In this document: positions 18,735 through 28,429 of the stretch, piece after piece | Numbering within the stretch: the stretch's first letter is position 1 | Layout: each line of letters starts with the position of its first letter | NCBI RefSeq assembly: GCF_028869115.1 | Contig: NZ_CP079800.1 | Location: 3,137,501 to 3,201,500, forward strand | Reading direction: 5' to 3' | Source: Pseudemcibacter aquimaris | GTDB taxonomy: Bacteria; Pseudomonadota; Alphaproteobacteria; Sphingomonadales; Emcibacteraceae | DNA length: 64,000 nt | The notes under the pieces: generated by a model | Databases searched by the model: none | The model's input: only the letters and a program-made list of their open reading frames with translations | Told to the model about the DNA's origin: nothing | Program-made: the position numbers and the translations under genes

Positions 18735-21473
18735 CTATTTCAAAAATTCTTTCGTTTTCTGAATTGCTTCCGCAAGTCCCAATCGTTCAACCATAACCCC
18801 TTCTGGAAAACAGCTAAGCAATCTGCTTGGCGTTGCGCCATCAAGCATCACAAAAACGCCTCTATCGGTTTTCTTTCTAATTAACCTGCCAAAGGCCTGT
18901 TTCATTTTTAATCTGGTAATCAGATCATCGTAACTGCCCTTACCAAAATGATCACGCCTCGCTTTATGAAGAATGGTTGGCCGTGGCCATGGAACCTTGT
19001 CAAAGACACAAAGCCTAAGTGAACTACCCGGCACATCAACACCGTCCCTGACCGCATCGGTGCCAAGCAAGCAGCTATGTTCAACGGTTCTGAATATATC
19101 AATCAATGTCGCCACATTGATCGGGTCAACATGTTGTGCAAATAGTGAAAGATGCTCTTCTTCAAGTGGGGCGATGATACGTTCATAAACCTGCTTCAGT
19201 CTTCCGATCGCCGTAAATAATCCAAGTGCACCCCCCTCGGATGCAATAAACAATTCCCTGTATGCAGCTGCAAGCTGATCAAGATTTCTGATATTCAAAT
19301 CATTGACAATGAATACACGCGCCTGTTTTTCATAATCAAATGGCGATTTTAAACTGTGACGCATTGGCGGGTTAATAAAATGGGCGGCACCCGTTCTAAT
19401 TTCTGCGCTGTTCCATTCAATATCAGGGTTTTGATTTTCTGAAAGCCTGTCCCTTAATGTCGCCGATGTTATTAGTGCCCCATGGGCTGGTTTTAACACC
19501 ACTTTGGAAAATGGGATACTTGGATCGATCCAGTGTCTGTACATCCCTACATCAACTTCACGTCCCGCTGATCTGCTTAATTCAAACCAATCGACAAATT
19601 TGTCATCCATTGGCGCGTGTTCAATAAAACCCTCAAGCATCGGCACCCAGCCATCGGATAATGTTTCCGTGCGTCTGCTGATACTGCGCGATATACTTTC
19701 AAGTCTGTTTCTTGATGAACTATCCAGTTCATCCGCTTCCTGATCCAATTTTTTTAGAAGTAATGCCGATAATCGTTTTAACGGATTGATCAATTCATCA
19801 AGTGCTGTTTTTAATTCTTTTGCAGTTTCGATTAATTCATCCGACGGGTTGGTCGTATAGGTTTCAACCGAATGAAACTCATCACGCCCCGATGATGCTG
19901 CATAAACATGGGCCCTGATTAGCCATAAAAATCTTTCTGTCGGGCCGACCGGATTTCCTTCTGCGATACGCGCATGCCAACCATCCGCAGGAAGGCAAAT
20001 TGCCGCCGCATAAACCCGTGACATAAATTGTCCGGCTTCTTCCTCATCAACGATTAATTCATCAAGCCTGCCCTTTAAACCTTTACCACGCCTGTTTTTT
20101 ATTTCTGCCCCGCGGATCCAACGTCTTAATTCAAGCCCTTCTTGTCCGGTCAGGTGCGCCGAAAAAACATTATCCGCCGCATCAAATAAATGATGCCCTT
20201 CATCAAACACATATCGAGTCGGAAGGTCTGCTTCCCCTTGTCTTGTGGCACTTTGCACCATAACAAGGGCATGATTGGCAATCACCAGTTTTGAATATTT
20301 CGCTTTACGCTGCGCTTTTTCAATGAAGCATTTTTTATAATGACTGCAAGCAGCATAAACACATTCACCGCGCCGATCCGTTAATTGAGACAACCTGCCT
20401 GCGCCAAATGTTTCACCAAGCCATGCGGGAAAATCACCGCCAATCATATCGCCATCGCGGCTATATCTAACCCAGCGATTGACAAGCCCGAGTAAAATTT
20501 TACCCTGCCTTTGTGCGGCCAAACCCGATATTTCCTGTAAATTTAATAAACAAAGATAATTTTCTCTGCCCTTACGGATGACCACGTTCTGTTTCTTCAT
20601 TCCCGGACTTGGGTAAAGTCTGTCCAGTTCCTGATCTAGCTGACGTTGCAAGTTTTTTGTATAAGTGGATAACCACACTGTGCCGCCATTTTTTTCGGCC
20701 CAAAGACTGGACGGTGCAATATAGCCAAGTGTTTTACCAATCCCCGTTCCCGCTTCTGATAAAATTAAACTTGGTTCATCATCATGGGGCATGTCAAAAG
20801 CCTTGGTCGCAACATCCGCATATTGCATTTGCCCGTCGCGTTTTTCTGAAGCTTCCCCAAGTAACCTGCTTAACCTGTCGCGGGCTTCTGCACCTGATAT
20901 CTTATCCTGTCCTGCGGGTGGTGGCGGTGCTTTTTCTTCCCATTCTGATAAATGGTTCCAGACATTATAATCCTGAAATTTTTCTGCACTTCCCAGTGCC
21001 CCCATGACAAGTGGCCCCCATCGCCATCCGGCCTCCGCCATATTATATGCTATCGCCCTTGCACCTTCCGGATATCTATATTCAGGATGGCGCAGTTCAT
21101 TGATCAAAATTTCCGCGGCCTTTAGCAAAATAAGTGCCTCATCCTCTGGACTATCACCCATCGGTGGCATCCCAAGTGCGTTTGCTAGTCCCAAAGGCAA
21201 CGGCAAGCAAAATTCGGATGGCCTAATGAATGCAAATAATTCAAGCAGGTCAAATGAACTCGCCAAATCAACCCCAAGCCGTCTTGTCGCGACTGGAATA
21301 TTGCAAACCAGAAAATCATTATTTCTAGTGATATTTCTTAGTTCATGAAGCTCGTAAAATTCAACTTCACCGTCAGGCGTCATGATCACACCACCTATGG
21401 GCCCAACGATCAAAGCAGAAAGCTTTGAAAGCGTTTCAAATGGATCAGGAAATTGTAAAAGTGAGCTGGACAT
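18735..21473 (-). CDS. DinG/XPD-family ATP-dependent DNA helicase
   Basis: Superfamily 2 helicase, probably 5'-3', involved in repair or R-loop removal. Walker A is EAGTGIGKT and the DEAH box reads DEGHHLF. Between them cysteines in ENYLCLL and CVYAACSHYKKCF could bind the family's [4Fe-4S] cluster. A late GTDAVRDGVDVPG and a QAFGRLIR motif VI complete the second RecA domain. The first 190 residues form a non-helicase domain found in alphaproteobacterial versions. I prefer ATG 21473 (MSSSLLQF); a GTG at 21512 would add 13 residues, and neither has a clear ribosome site. Confidence 0.88.
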   Translation of the reverse strand: MSSSLLQFPDPFETLSKLSALIVGPIGGVIMTPDGEVEFYELHELRNITRNNDFLVCNIPVATRRLGVDLASSFDLLELFAFIRPSEFCLPLPLGLANALGMPPMGDSPEDEALILLKAAEILINELRHPEYRYPEGARAIAYNMAEAGWRWGPLVMGALGSAEKFQDYNVWNHLSEWEEKAPPPPAGQDKISGAEARDRLSRLLGEASEKRDGQMQYADVATKAFDMPHDDEPSLILSEAGTGIGKTLGYIAPSSLWAEKNGGTVWLSTYTKNLQRQLDQELDRLYPSPGMKKQNVVIRKGRENYLCLLNLQEISGLAAQRQGKILLGLVNRWVRYSRDGDMIGGDFPAWLGETFGAGRLSQLTDRRGECVYAACSHYKKCFIEKAQRKAKYSKLVIANHALVMVQSATRQGEADLPTRYVFDEGHHLFDAADNVFSAHLTGQEGLELRRWIRGAEIKNRRGKGLKGRLDELIVDEEEAGQFMSRVYAAAICLPADGWHARIAEGNPVGPTERFLWLIRAHVYAASSGRDEFHSVETYTTNPSDELIETAKELKTALDELINPLKRLSALLLKKLDQEADELDSSSRNRLESISRSISRRTETLSDGWVPMLEGFIEHAPMDDKFVDWFELSRSAGREVDVGMYRHWIDPSIPFSKVVLKPAHGALITSATLRDRLSENQNPDIEWNSAEIRTGAAHFINPPMRHSLKSPFDYEKQARVFIVNDLNIRNLDQLAAAYRELFIASEGGALGLFTAIGRLKQVYERIIAPLEEEHLSLFAQHVDPINVATLIDIFRTVEHSCLLGTDAVRDGVDVPGSSLRLCVFDKVPWPRPTILHKARRDHFGKGSYDDLITRLKMKQAFGRLIRKKTDRGVFVMLDGATPSRLLSCFPEGVMVERLGLAEAIQKTKEFLK

Positions 21474-21572
21474 CAATGCCTGTTGAATTTGTTTTTTTCT
21501 GACTATAACCACGACTATAGATTACGAAAAGCAAATTTAAGTGTTATTATACCAATTATGACGAAAGAGCTG

Positions 21573-21601
21573 TTGACCTATAGGGCGTTTCGCCTTATGT
21601 A
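21573..21601 (+). promoter_or_regulatory. Probable lysS promoter
   Basis: TTGACC, 17 bases, TATGTA, giving a start near 21608 and a roughly 30-base leader to ATG 21638. A small hairpin AGGGCG-TTT-CGCCTT (21582-21596) falls within the spacer. Confidence 0.45.
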
Positions 21602-21637
21602 GCCTTAACTTAACGCATATTTTTAGAGAGAAATATT

Positions 21638-23221
21638 ATGTCTACATTACCGGAAATTAGAGAGTTTGCTGTCGAGAGCAAAGCATGGCCGTTTCAAGAA
21701 GCGGAAAAGCTTATCAAACGTCTTGAGCGTTCCGGTAAGGATAAGGACATGGTTATCTTTGAAACAGGGTATGGCCCATCAGGCCTTCCGCACATTGGTA
21801 CGTTCGGTGAAGTTGCCAGAACAACCATGGTTAAAAATGCTTTTGAACTGTTAACAGGCAAAAAATCAAAAATCGTTTGTTTTTCAGATGATATGGATGG
21901 CCTTCGTAAAGTACCGGATAACCTTCCTAATCAGGATATGCTGGCTCAGCATATCGGCAAACCACTTACGCAAGTGCCAGACCCATTCGGCACACACGAA
22001 AGTTTTGCTCATCATAATAATGCAAGGCTAAACGCTTTCCTGGATAGTTTTGGCTTTGAATATGAATTCATCAGTGCCACTGACGCATATAAAAGCGGTG
22101 ATATGGATGAAACGCTTTTGAAAATGCTTGGCGCCTATGAAAAAATCATGAATGTGATTTTACCAACCCTTGGTGAAGAACGCAGAAAAACATATAGCCC
22201 GTTTCTTCCTATTTGTCCGCGCACTGGCATTGTTCTTCAAGTGCCAATGGTTGACCGCAACGTTGAAAAAGGCACAGTTAGTTATATTGACGAGGAAACT
22301 GGCGAAACCGTTGAGGTACCTGTTACTGGTGGAAACTGTAAAATGCAATGGAAAGCCGACTGGGCCATGCGCTGGGTCGGGCTTGGTGTTGATTATGAAA
22401 TGGCCGGTAAAGATTTAAGTGAAAGCGTGAAACTTTCATCCGCCATCAGCCGTATCTTGGGTGCAACACCACCGGAAGGTTTAAGCTATGAGCTATTCCT
22501 TGATGAAAAAGGGCAGAAAATTTCCAAATCAAAAGGAAATGGCATTTCCATGGAAGAATGGCTTCAGTATGGCACACAGGAAAGTCTGTCGCTTTATATG
22601 TATCAGTCACCAAGAAAAGCGAAAAAGCTTTATTTTGATGTAATTCCAAAAACGGTTGATGAATATCTGACGCATCTTGCGAAATTCCCTTCCCTTGAAG
22701 GCAAGCAAAAATATGCAAGCCCCATCTGGCATATGCACGGCGAAAATCCACCTGCTGAAGATGTTCCTGTAACATTTGCGCTCCTTCTTAATTTAGTAAG
22801 CGCGAGTAACGCGGAAAATAAAGAAACACTTTGGGGCTTTATCAGTAATTATGCGAAAGGCGCAACGCCGGAAGAATATCCTATTCTTGATAACCTGGTT
22901 GGATATGCGCTCGAATATTACGAAAATTTTGTTAAACCAAACAAAAATTACCGTGCCCCTACTGCGGATGAAGTAAAAGCACTCGAAATGCTTAAATCAG
23001 AAATTGAAAATATTGCTGATGACGTAGAAGCAAGCGATATTCAAACCGCCGTTTTCAGTGTGGGCAAGGAAAATAATTACGAAAATCTTCGTGAATGGTT
23101 CGGTGCTCTTTATGAAATTTTATTGGGTCAAAAAGAAGGCCCACGTATGGGTTCATTCATTGCTTTATACGGCAAAGACAAGTTCATTGACCTTATTAAT
23201 GAGGCCCTTAACAGAGCTTAG
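21638..23221 (+). CDS. lysS: Lysyl-tRNA synthetase, class I
   Basis: Charges tRNA-Lys using the class I (archaeal-type) fold rather than the class II LysU/LysS of E. coli; many alphaproteobacteria use this form. The 527 residues include GYGPSGLPHIGTFGE (HIGH-like, about 45-60) and KISKSKGNG (KMSKS, about 290). The C-terminal half is the helical anticodon-binding cage. ATG 21638 follows AGAGAG. It is divergent from the dinG-like gene. Confidence 0.95.
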   Translation: MSTLPEIREFAVESKAWPFQEAEKLIKRLERSGKDKDMVIFETGYGPSGLPHIGTFGEVARTTMVKNAFELLTGKKSKIVCFSDDMDGLRKVPDNLPNQDMLAQHIGKPLTQVPDPFGTHESFAHHNNARLNAFLDSFGFEYEFISATDAYKSGDMDETLLKMLGAYEKIMNVILPTLGEERRKTYSPFLPICPRTGIVLQVPMVDRNVEKGTVSYIDEETGETVEVPVTGGNCKMQWKADWAMRWVGLGVDYEMAGKDLSESVKLSSAISRILGATPPEGLSYELFLDEKGQKISKSKGNGISMEEWLQYGTQESLSLYMYQSPRKAKKLYFDVIPKTVDEYLTHLAKFPSLEGKQKYASPIWHMHGENPPAEDVPVTFALLLNLVSASNAENKETLWGFISNYAKGATPEEYPILDNLVGYALEYYENFVKPNKNYRAPTADEVKALEMLKSEIENIADDVEASDIQTAVFSVGKENNYENLREWFGALYEILLGQKEGPRMGSFIALYGKDKFIDLINEALNRA

Positions 23222-23258
23222 ATTAATTTTTTGATGTAATTTACAGAGAGAATCGGCT

Positions 23259-23275
23259 ATATAATTGAATTATAT
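23259..23275. repeat. AT-rich palindrome after lysS
   Basis: ATATAATT, G, AATTATAT: perfect 8-1-8 palindrome 38 bases after the lysS stop. A second hairpin CCGATT-AAGCA-AATCGG (23358-23374) lies 25 bases before the next ATG. Either could be regulatory; neither has a T-tract. Confidence 0.35.
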
Positions 23276-23398
23276 GCAAATAATATTAAAACTATCGCCA
23301 TTCATTAATATTACGTTAATTTAGTCTATGTATTTTATGTGTCCATGGTGATAAGAACCGATTAAGCAAATCGGAAGCATACCTTGGGGAAAAATAAA

Positions 23399-24043
23399 AT
23401 GTATAAAATGAACTACAGAAATTTTTGGAAACGTATCATCGACTTTTTCGGTGCGCTATCACTTATCGTGATTTTGGCGCCATTGTTAATCGTGGCGATG
23501 TTATTAATCCGTTTGAAGATGGGCAGCCCAATTTTTTTCCGTCAGGAAAGATTGGGTCTTAATGGACAGGTTTTCAAAATCTGGAAATTCCGTAGCATGA
23601 CAAATTGCACCGATGAGAATGGGGAACTAAAGGCCGATGAATACCGCCTGACACGTTTTGGTAAATTCCTTCGTGACTGGAGTATCGATGAACTGCCACA
23701 ATTGTGGAACGTCGTTACAGGTGAAATGAGCCTTATTGGTCCTCGTCCTTTCGTTGCCGAATATGCGACCCAATATACATCCGAACAAATGCGTCGTCAT
23801 GATGTGCGCCCTGGCATTAGCGGCTGGGCACAAGTAACTGGCCGAAATTCATTAAGCTGGAATCAAAAATTCGTGCTTGATGTTTGGTATGTCGATCATT
23901 GTAGTTTTATGCTTGATCTTAAAATCCTGTTTGCGACAATTCCGATTGTTCTGGGACGCGCTGGCATTACAGCACAAGATCATGCATCCATGCCAACATG
24001 GCAAGGTAATGAAGAAGCCGAAAAACGTAGTCCTTCTGAATAA
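23399..24043 (+). CDS. Initiating sugar transferase (polyprenyl-phosphate phosphoglycosyl transferase)
   Basis: Moves a sugar-1-phosphate from a nucleotide sugar to undecaprenyl phosphate, the first step of a surface glycan. The PglC/WcaJ-type catalytic domain is 214 residues. One N-terminal membrane helix (about 15-42) is followed by KIWKFRSM, the Asp-Glu dyad in IDELPQLW, MSLIGPRPF and RPGISGWAQVTGR. ATG 23399 has TTGGGGA eight bases upstream; a TTG at 23384 would sit inside that ribosome site. It stands alone, 11 kb from the polysaccharide locus. Confidence 0.9.
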   Translation: MYKMNYRNFWKRIIDFFGALSLIVILAPLLIVAMLLIRLKMGSPIFFRQERLGLNGQVFKIWKFRSMTNCTDENGELKADEYRLTRFGKFLRDWSIDELPQLWNVVTGEMSLIGPRPFVAEYATQYTSEQMRRHDVRPGISGWAQVTGRNSLSWNQKFVLDVWYVDHCSFMLDLKILFATIPIVLGRAGITAQDHASMPTWQGNEEAEKRSPSE

Positions 24044-24046
24044 AAT

Positions 24047-24466
24047 TCAGTCGGTTATCTTCCTGCTTCTTAATTTCTTAATACTGCTACGTTGTTTTTT
24101 TGAAGTAAGTCGCCTTTCTTTGGCGGCTTTACTTGGTTTTGTTTTCTTACGCACTTTGGGAACAATCGCTGCTTGTTTTAAAAAAGCTACCAAACGTTCA
24201 ATGGCGATCTCACGGTTACGGACTTGTGACCTCGTGTCACTGACCGTTAATATAATTACACCATCCATGGTCATCCGTGACCCACATAATCCGCGCAAAC
24301 GCGTAAACATAGCATCATCAATAAAATCACAATTTCTTGCATCAAACCTGATTTGCACAGCTGATTCAACTTTATTGACATGCTGCCCGCCAGCCCCCGG
24401 CGAACGAATGAAATTAAATTCTATCTCTTCTTCATCAAGATATTTGCTATTGGTTATTTTGATCAC
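24047..24466 (-). CDS. arfB: Peptidyl-tRNA hydrolase ArfB (ribosome rescue)
   Basis: Frees ribosomes stalled on mRNA lacking a stop codon by hydrolysing peptidyl-tRNA. The 139-residue protein has the GGQ motif at 26-28 (SPGAGGQHVNK) and a basic C-terminal tail rich in Lys/Arg (from about 105) that enters the mRNA channel. The codon-recognition domains of true release factors are absent. It is convergent with the sugar transferase; a short hairpin CTGAAT-AAA-ATTCAG (24036-24050) lies across the junction. Confidence 0.93.
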   Translation of the reverse strand: MIKITNSKYLDEEEIEFNFIRSPGAGGQHVNKVESAVQIRFDARNCDFIDDAMFTRLRGLCGSRMTMDGVIILTVSDTRSQVRNREIAIERLVAFLKQAAIVPKVRKKTKPSKAAKERRLTSKKQRSSIKKLRSRKITD

Positions 24467-24555
24467 TGATATTTACCAATATATTCGTTTAAATTTTTGT
24501 CGTTTATTGTCACAAGTTTGCGTATGATGCCTGAAACAATCAATCGGAGTTATCA

Positions 24556-27279
24556 ATGAAACCCATTATTTCGTTTTTCATTATCACATTTTCTATTTTG
24601 ACTTGCCAAGCAGTGGCCCAAGATACGCCAATCATTGAATATGAGCAATATACCTTGAAAAACGGATTGCGTGTGATCGTCCATGAAGACAGAAAAGCGC
24701 CAATCGTCAATGTGAACGTTTGGTATCATGTGGGTTCAAAAGATGAGCCGGACGGTAAAAGCGGGTTTGCCCATCTGTTTGAACATTTAATGTTTAATGG
24801 CAGTGAAAATTACGACGATGACTTCTTTAAACCGTTACAAGAAATTGGCGCCAGCGGCATAAACGGCACCACATCTCGTGACCGTACCAATTATTATCAA
24901 ACAGTTCCAAGAGGCGGCCTAGACCGTATTTTATGGATGGAATCCGACAGAATGGGTCATCTGCTTGGTGCCGTAAACGAAGATAAAATTACTGAACAAC
25001 GTGATGTCGTAAAAAATGAAAAACGTCAGGGCGAAAACAGGCCCGGCGGCAAACTTTATTACCGCATTTATGAAGGGGTATACCCGAAAGATCACCCGTA
25101 CCATCATTCCACCATCGGTTCGATGGAAGATCTGGATAGTGCATCCGTTGAAGACGTTCATGAATGGTTCAAAGCATATTACGGCCCCAACAATGCTGTT
25201 ATCGTTTTAAGCGGTGACATTGATGCTGAAGAATCAAAGCCGTTAATGGAAAAGTATTTTGGTGATATTCCGGCTGGCCCACCGATGACGCAGCGCAAAC
25301 AGTGGGTGCCAATCCATGATAGTAACCGTTACGAGGTTATGGAAGACCACGTCCCACAAACTTACATGACCTGGAGCTGGGCAATCCCAGGACGCACCAC
25401 AAAAGAATATGCAGAACTGGAAGTCGCCGCGAGCATTTTTGGTGGTGGGCGCAATTCACGCCTATATGAAAAACTCGTCCATGAAGAAGAACGCGTTAAC
25501 AGCGCGTCCGCATCACTGGTACCCGGTGAATTATCCGGTATGTTCATGATTTCGGCAGAACTTAAATTCGGCGAAGATCCGGATGAAATTGCGGCCATCA
25601 TTGAAGACATGCTTGCCGATTTCCTTGCAAAAGGGCCAACAAGAAAAGAACTAAACCGCGTTAAAACCGTCATTGATAACAGCCTGATCCGCGCCATGGA
25701 GAGCATTTCCAGTAAAGGATCACTACTGGCAAGCGGCGCCATTTACGATAACAACCCGGGATTTATCCATAAAAAGCAAGCTTGGCAAAGCGCATCCACC
25801 TTAAAAAGTATTCGCGAGGTGAGCAATAAATGGCTGAACCATGGTTTCTTGAAAATGGATTTGGTTCCATTTGGCCGTTATGACGTAACTGAAAGCACCG
25901 CAGACAGAAGCGCGATGCCGGATATGACAAGTACATCGGCGATTAAATTACCGCCGCTGCAAACGGCAACACTTGAAAATGGTATCGAAGTTGTGCTTGC
26001 CGAAAGACGTACTGTGCCGACAGTGACACTGGCCATGCGATTTGATGCCGGCAGTGTAACTGATCATCCTGCAAAAGATGGTATTGCCGATTTCACGTTC
26101 GGCAATATGAACGAGGGGACGAAATCACTTGAATCGCTTGATTTCGCAGACCGCAAAACCATGCTAGGTGCACGCATAGGATTTGGTAATGGCCTTGATA
26201 GTTCAAATATCAGCCTATCTGCGCTTAAGAAAAATCTGACTGAATCCATTGAATTATGGGCAGATGTCATTCGCAATCCGGGCTTTAGGCCAGTGGATAT
26301 CGAACGGGATCGCTCATTAACACTAGCGAGCCTTGAAAACGCGAAAATGAGCCCCGGCAGCATCGCCGGCAATTTAATGTCAACCGTGCTTTATGGATCA
26401 GATCACGTTTATAGCGGCAGAACCATCGCCGAAAAAGAAGAAGCCATCAAAAGCATCAAATTACAAGATTTACAGGACTTTCATGATTTATGGATCAGGC
26501 CGGATAACGCAAAAATTTATGTTGTCGGTGATACAACACTAGAGAAAATCGTTGAAGAACTGAATAACGCATTTGGCGATTGGGAAAACCCAAACCGTGC
26601 TAAGGGCGACAAAAATCTAACTGATGCTGCATATGCCGAAGAAACACGTATTATTCTTGTGGATAGACCGGGTGCCGTTCAATCCATCATACAAGCGGCA
26701 CATCTTGTGTCACCATCCACAGATGATAATGCCTTTAATATTAACGCCATGAATGACATTCTGGGCGGTGAATTTACGTCACGCATCAATATGAACCTAC
26801 GCGAAGATAAGGGGTGGTCATATGGTGCTGGCAGTTACGTTAGCCAAGCCATTCGCCAACGTTCTTTCAGAATAAGCACGTCCGTTCAAACCGACAAGAC
26901 GGCCCTTTCCATGCAGGAAATCTTAAAAGAGCTTAAAGAATATCAGAATGACCGCCCACCAACGGACGAAGAAATGATGCTGATGGTAAAAGGACAAACC
27001 CTGCCCCTTCCTGGACGTTTTGCAACCAATACAAGTCTGATTAATTATATTATGAGCAACGAACATTATGGTCGTCCGTATAATTACGCAGAAACACTTG
27101 CCGGGAAATATACGGCCTTAACGCCAGAAGTTTTACAACAAACGGCTAAAGAAAATCTTCGTCCCGATGCCATGTATTGGGTGATTGTCGGCGATCTTTC
27201 CAAAATTGAACAAAATATCCGTGATCTCAATCTCGGCACCATAGAAGTATGGGACGCAAACGGTAAAAAACAAAGGTAA
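24556..27279 (+). CDS. Secreted M16-family zinc peptidase
   Basis: Pitrilysin/insulinase-like peptidase of 907 residues with four M16 subdomains in two halves. The signal peptide ends near CQAVAQ (residue 22), giving a periplasmic protein. The inverted zinc motif H-x-x-E-H is H73-L-F-E76-H77, with EQRDVVKNEKR about 75 residues later supplying the third ligand. The second half (from about 470) lacks HxxEH, as usual for the non-catalytic half. It lies three bases before the degenerate serine-hydrolase homologue, so the two are probably made together. Confidence 0.92.
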   Translation: MKPIISFFIITFSILTCQAVAQDTPIIEYEQYTLKNGLRVIVHEDRKAPIVNVNVWYHVGSKDEPDGKSGFAHLFEHLMFNGSENYDDDFFKPLQEIGASGINGTTSRDRTNYYQTVPRGGLDRILWMESDRMGHLLGAVNEDKITEQRDVVKNEKRQGENRPGGKLYYRIYEGVYPKDHPYHHSTIGSMEDLDSASVEDVHEWFKAYYGPNNAVIVLSGDIDAEESKPLMEKYFGDIPAGPPMTQRKQWVPIHDSNRYEVMEDHVPQTYMTWSWAIPGRTTKEYAELEVAASIFGGGRNSRLYEKLVHEEERVNSASASLVPGELSGMFMISAELKFGEDPDEIAAIIEDMLADFLAKGPTRKELNRVKTVIDNSLIRAMESISSKGSLLASGAIYDNNPGFIHKKQAWQSASTLKSIREVSNKWLNHGFLKMDLVPFGRYDVTESTADRSAMPDMTSTSAIKLPPLQTATLENGIEVVLAERRTVPTVTLAMRFDAGSVTDHPAKDGIADFTFGNMNEGTKSLESLDFADRKTMLGARIGFGNGLDSSNISLSALKKNLTESIELWADVIRNPGFRPVDIERDRSLTLASLENAKMSPGSIAGNLMSTVLYGSDHVYSGRTIAEKEEAIKSIKLQDLQDFHDLWIRPDNAKIYVVGDTTLEKIVEELNNAFGDWENPNRAKGDKNLTDAAYAEETRIILVDRPGAVQSIIQAAHLVSPSTDDNAFNINAMNDILGGEFTSRINMNLREDKGWSYGAGSYVSQAIRQRSFRISTSVQTDKTALSMQEILKELKEYQNDRPPTDEEMMLMVKGQTLPLPGRFATNTSLINYIMSNEHYGRPYNYAETLAGKYTALTPEVLQQTAKENLRPDAMYWVIVGDLSKIEQNIRDLNLGTIEVWDANGKKQR

Positions 27280-27282
27280 GAT

Positions 27283-28398
27283 ATGCTAAAAAAAATTACA
27301 TTTCTGTTTTTGATTTTTATGAATTTGTCATATGCGCAAGACACCACACAAATTGACAGGGAAATGCGTGAAACCATTAACCAGATTGTTATGTCAAGCG
27401 ATGTACCGGGAATATCAGTTGCGATTGCAGGACCGGACGGATTGATCTGGTCTGGCACGGCCGGTTATTCAAACATTGAAGAAAGGCAAAATATTTCACA
27501 AGGCCATCTTTTTGGTATTGGCGATTTATCAAGTGATTATATAGCGGCCACCGCTGTGATGTTGATCAAGGATGGCCTTCTTGATGAAAATGCAACGCCA
27601 AAAGACATTCTGGGGAATATTGTAAACCATATCGAATATGCTGACCGCGCAACTGTAAAACAATTAATCGCACAGCAAAGTGCCATATATTCATATGACC
27701 GCGATAATGATTGGCAGCGCCGCGCCCGCGGCATTCAATTAAACCCTAAATACCGCTGGGAAAAAGGCGAAGCTTTAAAATATAACGCAAGCAATTTGAC
27801 CATTTCGACCAGCATCCCGGGTTCAGAAACGGCATATTCAAAAACCAATGCAACCTTGCTGGGATTAATCATTGAAAAAACATCCGGTGGCATGCTTGAA
27901 GATGAAATTCGTAATCGCATTCTCGTCCCTAATAATTTAAAAGAAACATACCTCGACGGTTATGAAATTCCACCAAAAGAAAAACGCGTCGGCAATTATC
28001 ATTTGGGTACCAATCAATTTATTTCCGAAGTCGGCATCAATGCTAAATTTCAATTTATTGATGATACAATTCTATTGGATACGTCAGGGACCAGTTTAAC
28101 GGCCGAGGGGCCCGCAGGCAGCATCCTTGCCACATCACGTGACCTTGCGCTATTTCAAGCGTCAATCTTAAATGGTGAACTATCCGATATAAAAAAATAT
28201 TTACCCGCCCGTGACACATTTCACAGTGAAATTCTTGGCTTCACCACCGATGTCAAAATATTAGACACAAGCGGCATTGTGATCGTATCAAATGTTAATC
28301 TTGGCGTTGCAAATACGGGGCAAAATGCAGCACATGATTTTTTAAACACATATATGGAAAAGATCATTTTACCTGTCGCAAAAAAATATGCTAAGTAA
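27283..28398 (+). CDS. Serine-beta-lactamase-like protein lacking catalytic residues
   Basis: 371 residues with a signal peptide ending near LSYAQ (19). The fold follows class C beta-lactamase/serine hydrolases, but each catalytic motif is changed. Where SxxK should be, the sequence is IGDLSSD, putting D81 and S84 in place of Ser and Lys. The YxN motif reads Y185-S-K187, the HSSG segment reads QQSA, and no HTG/KTG is visible. The reading frame is intact, so this looks like a maintained pseudoenzyme rather than decay. Being three bases after the M16 gene suggests a partner, inhibitor or binding role. The intact paralogue at 29492-30577 shows what has been lost. Confidence 0.8.
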   Translation: MLKKITFLFLIFMNLSYAQDTTQIDREMRETINQIVMSSDVPGISVAIAGPDGLIWSGTAGYSNIEERQNISQGHLFGIGDLSSDYIAATAVMLIKDGLLDENATPKDILGNIVNHIEYADRATVKQLIAQQSAIYSYDRDNDWQRRARGIQLNPKYRWEKGEALKYNASNLTISTSIPGSETAYSKTNATLLGLIIEKTSGGMLEDEIRNRILVPNNLKETYLDGYEIPPKEKRVGNYHLGTNQFISEVGINAKFQFIDDTILLDTSGTSLTAEGPAGSILATSRDLALFQASILNGELSDIKKYLPARDTFHSEILGFTTDVKILDTSGIVIVSNVNLGVANTGQNAAHDFLNTYMEKIILPVAKKYAK

Positions 28399-28429
28399 AC
28401 GCGGCATTAGAAAATTTAAGGAATAAATC

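Noticed and set aside
23877-24527. 216-residue + frame over the sugar transferase end and arfB
   Set aside because: Overlaps two real genes in other frames and has no domain; product of AT-rich antisense sequence.
27283-28398. Degenerate serine hydrolase as a pseudogene
   Set aside because: Full length, intact frame, signal peptide and close operon spacing; loss is limited to catalytic motifs.
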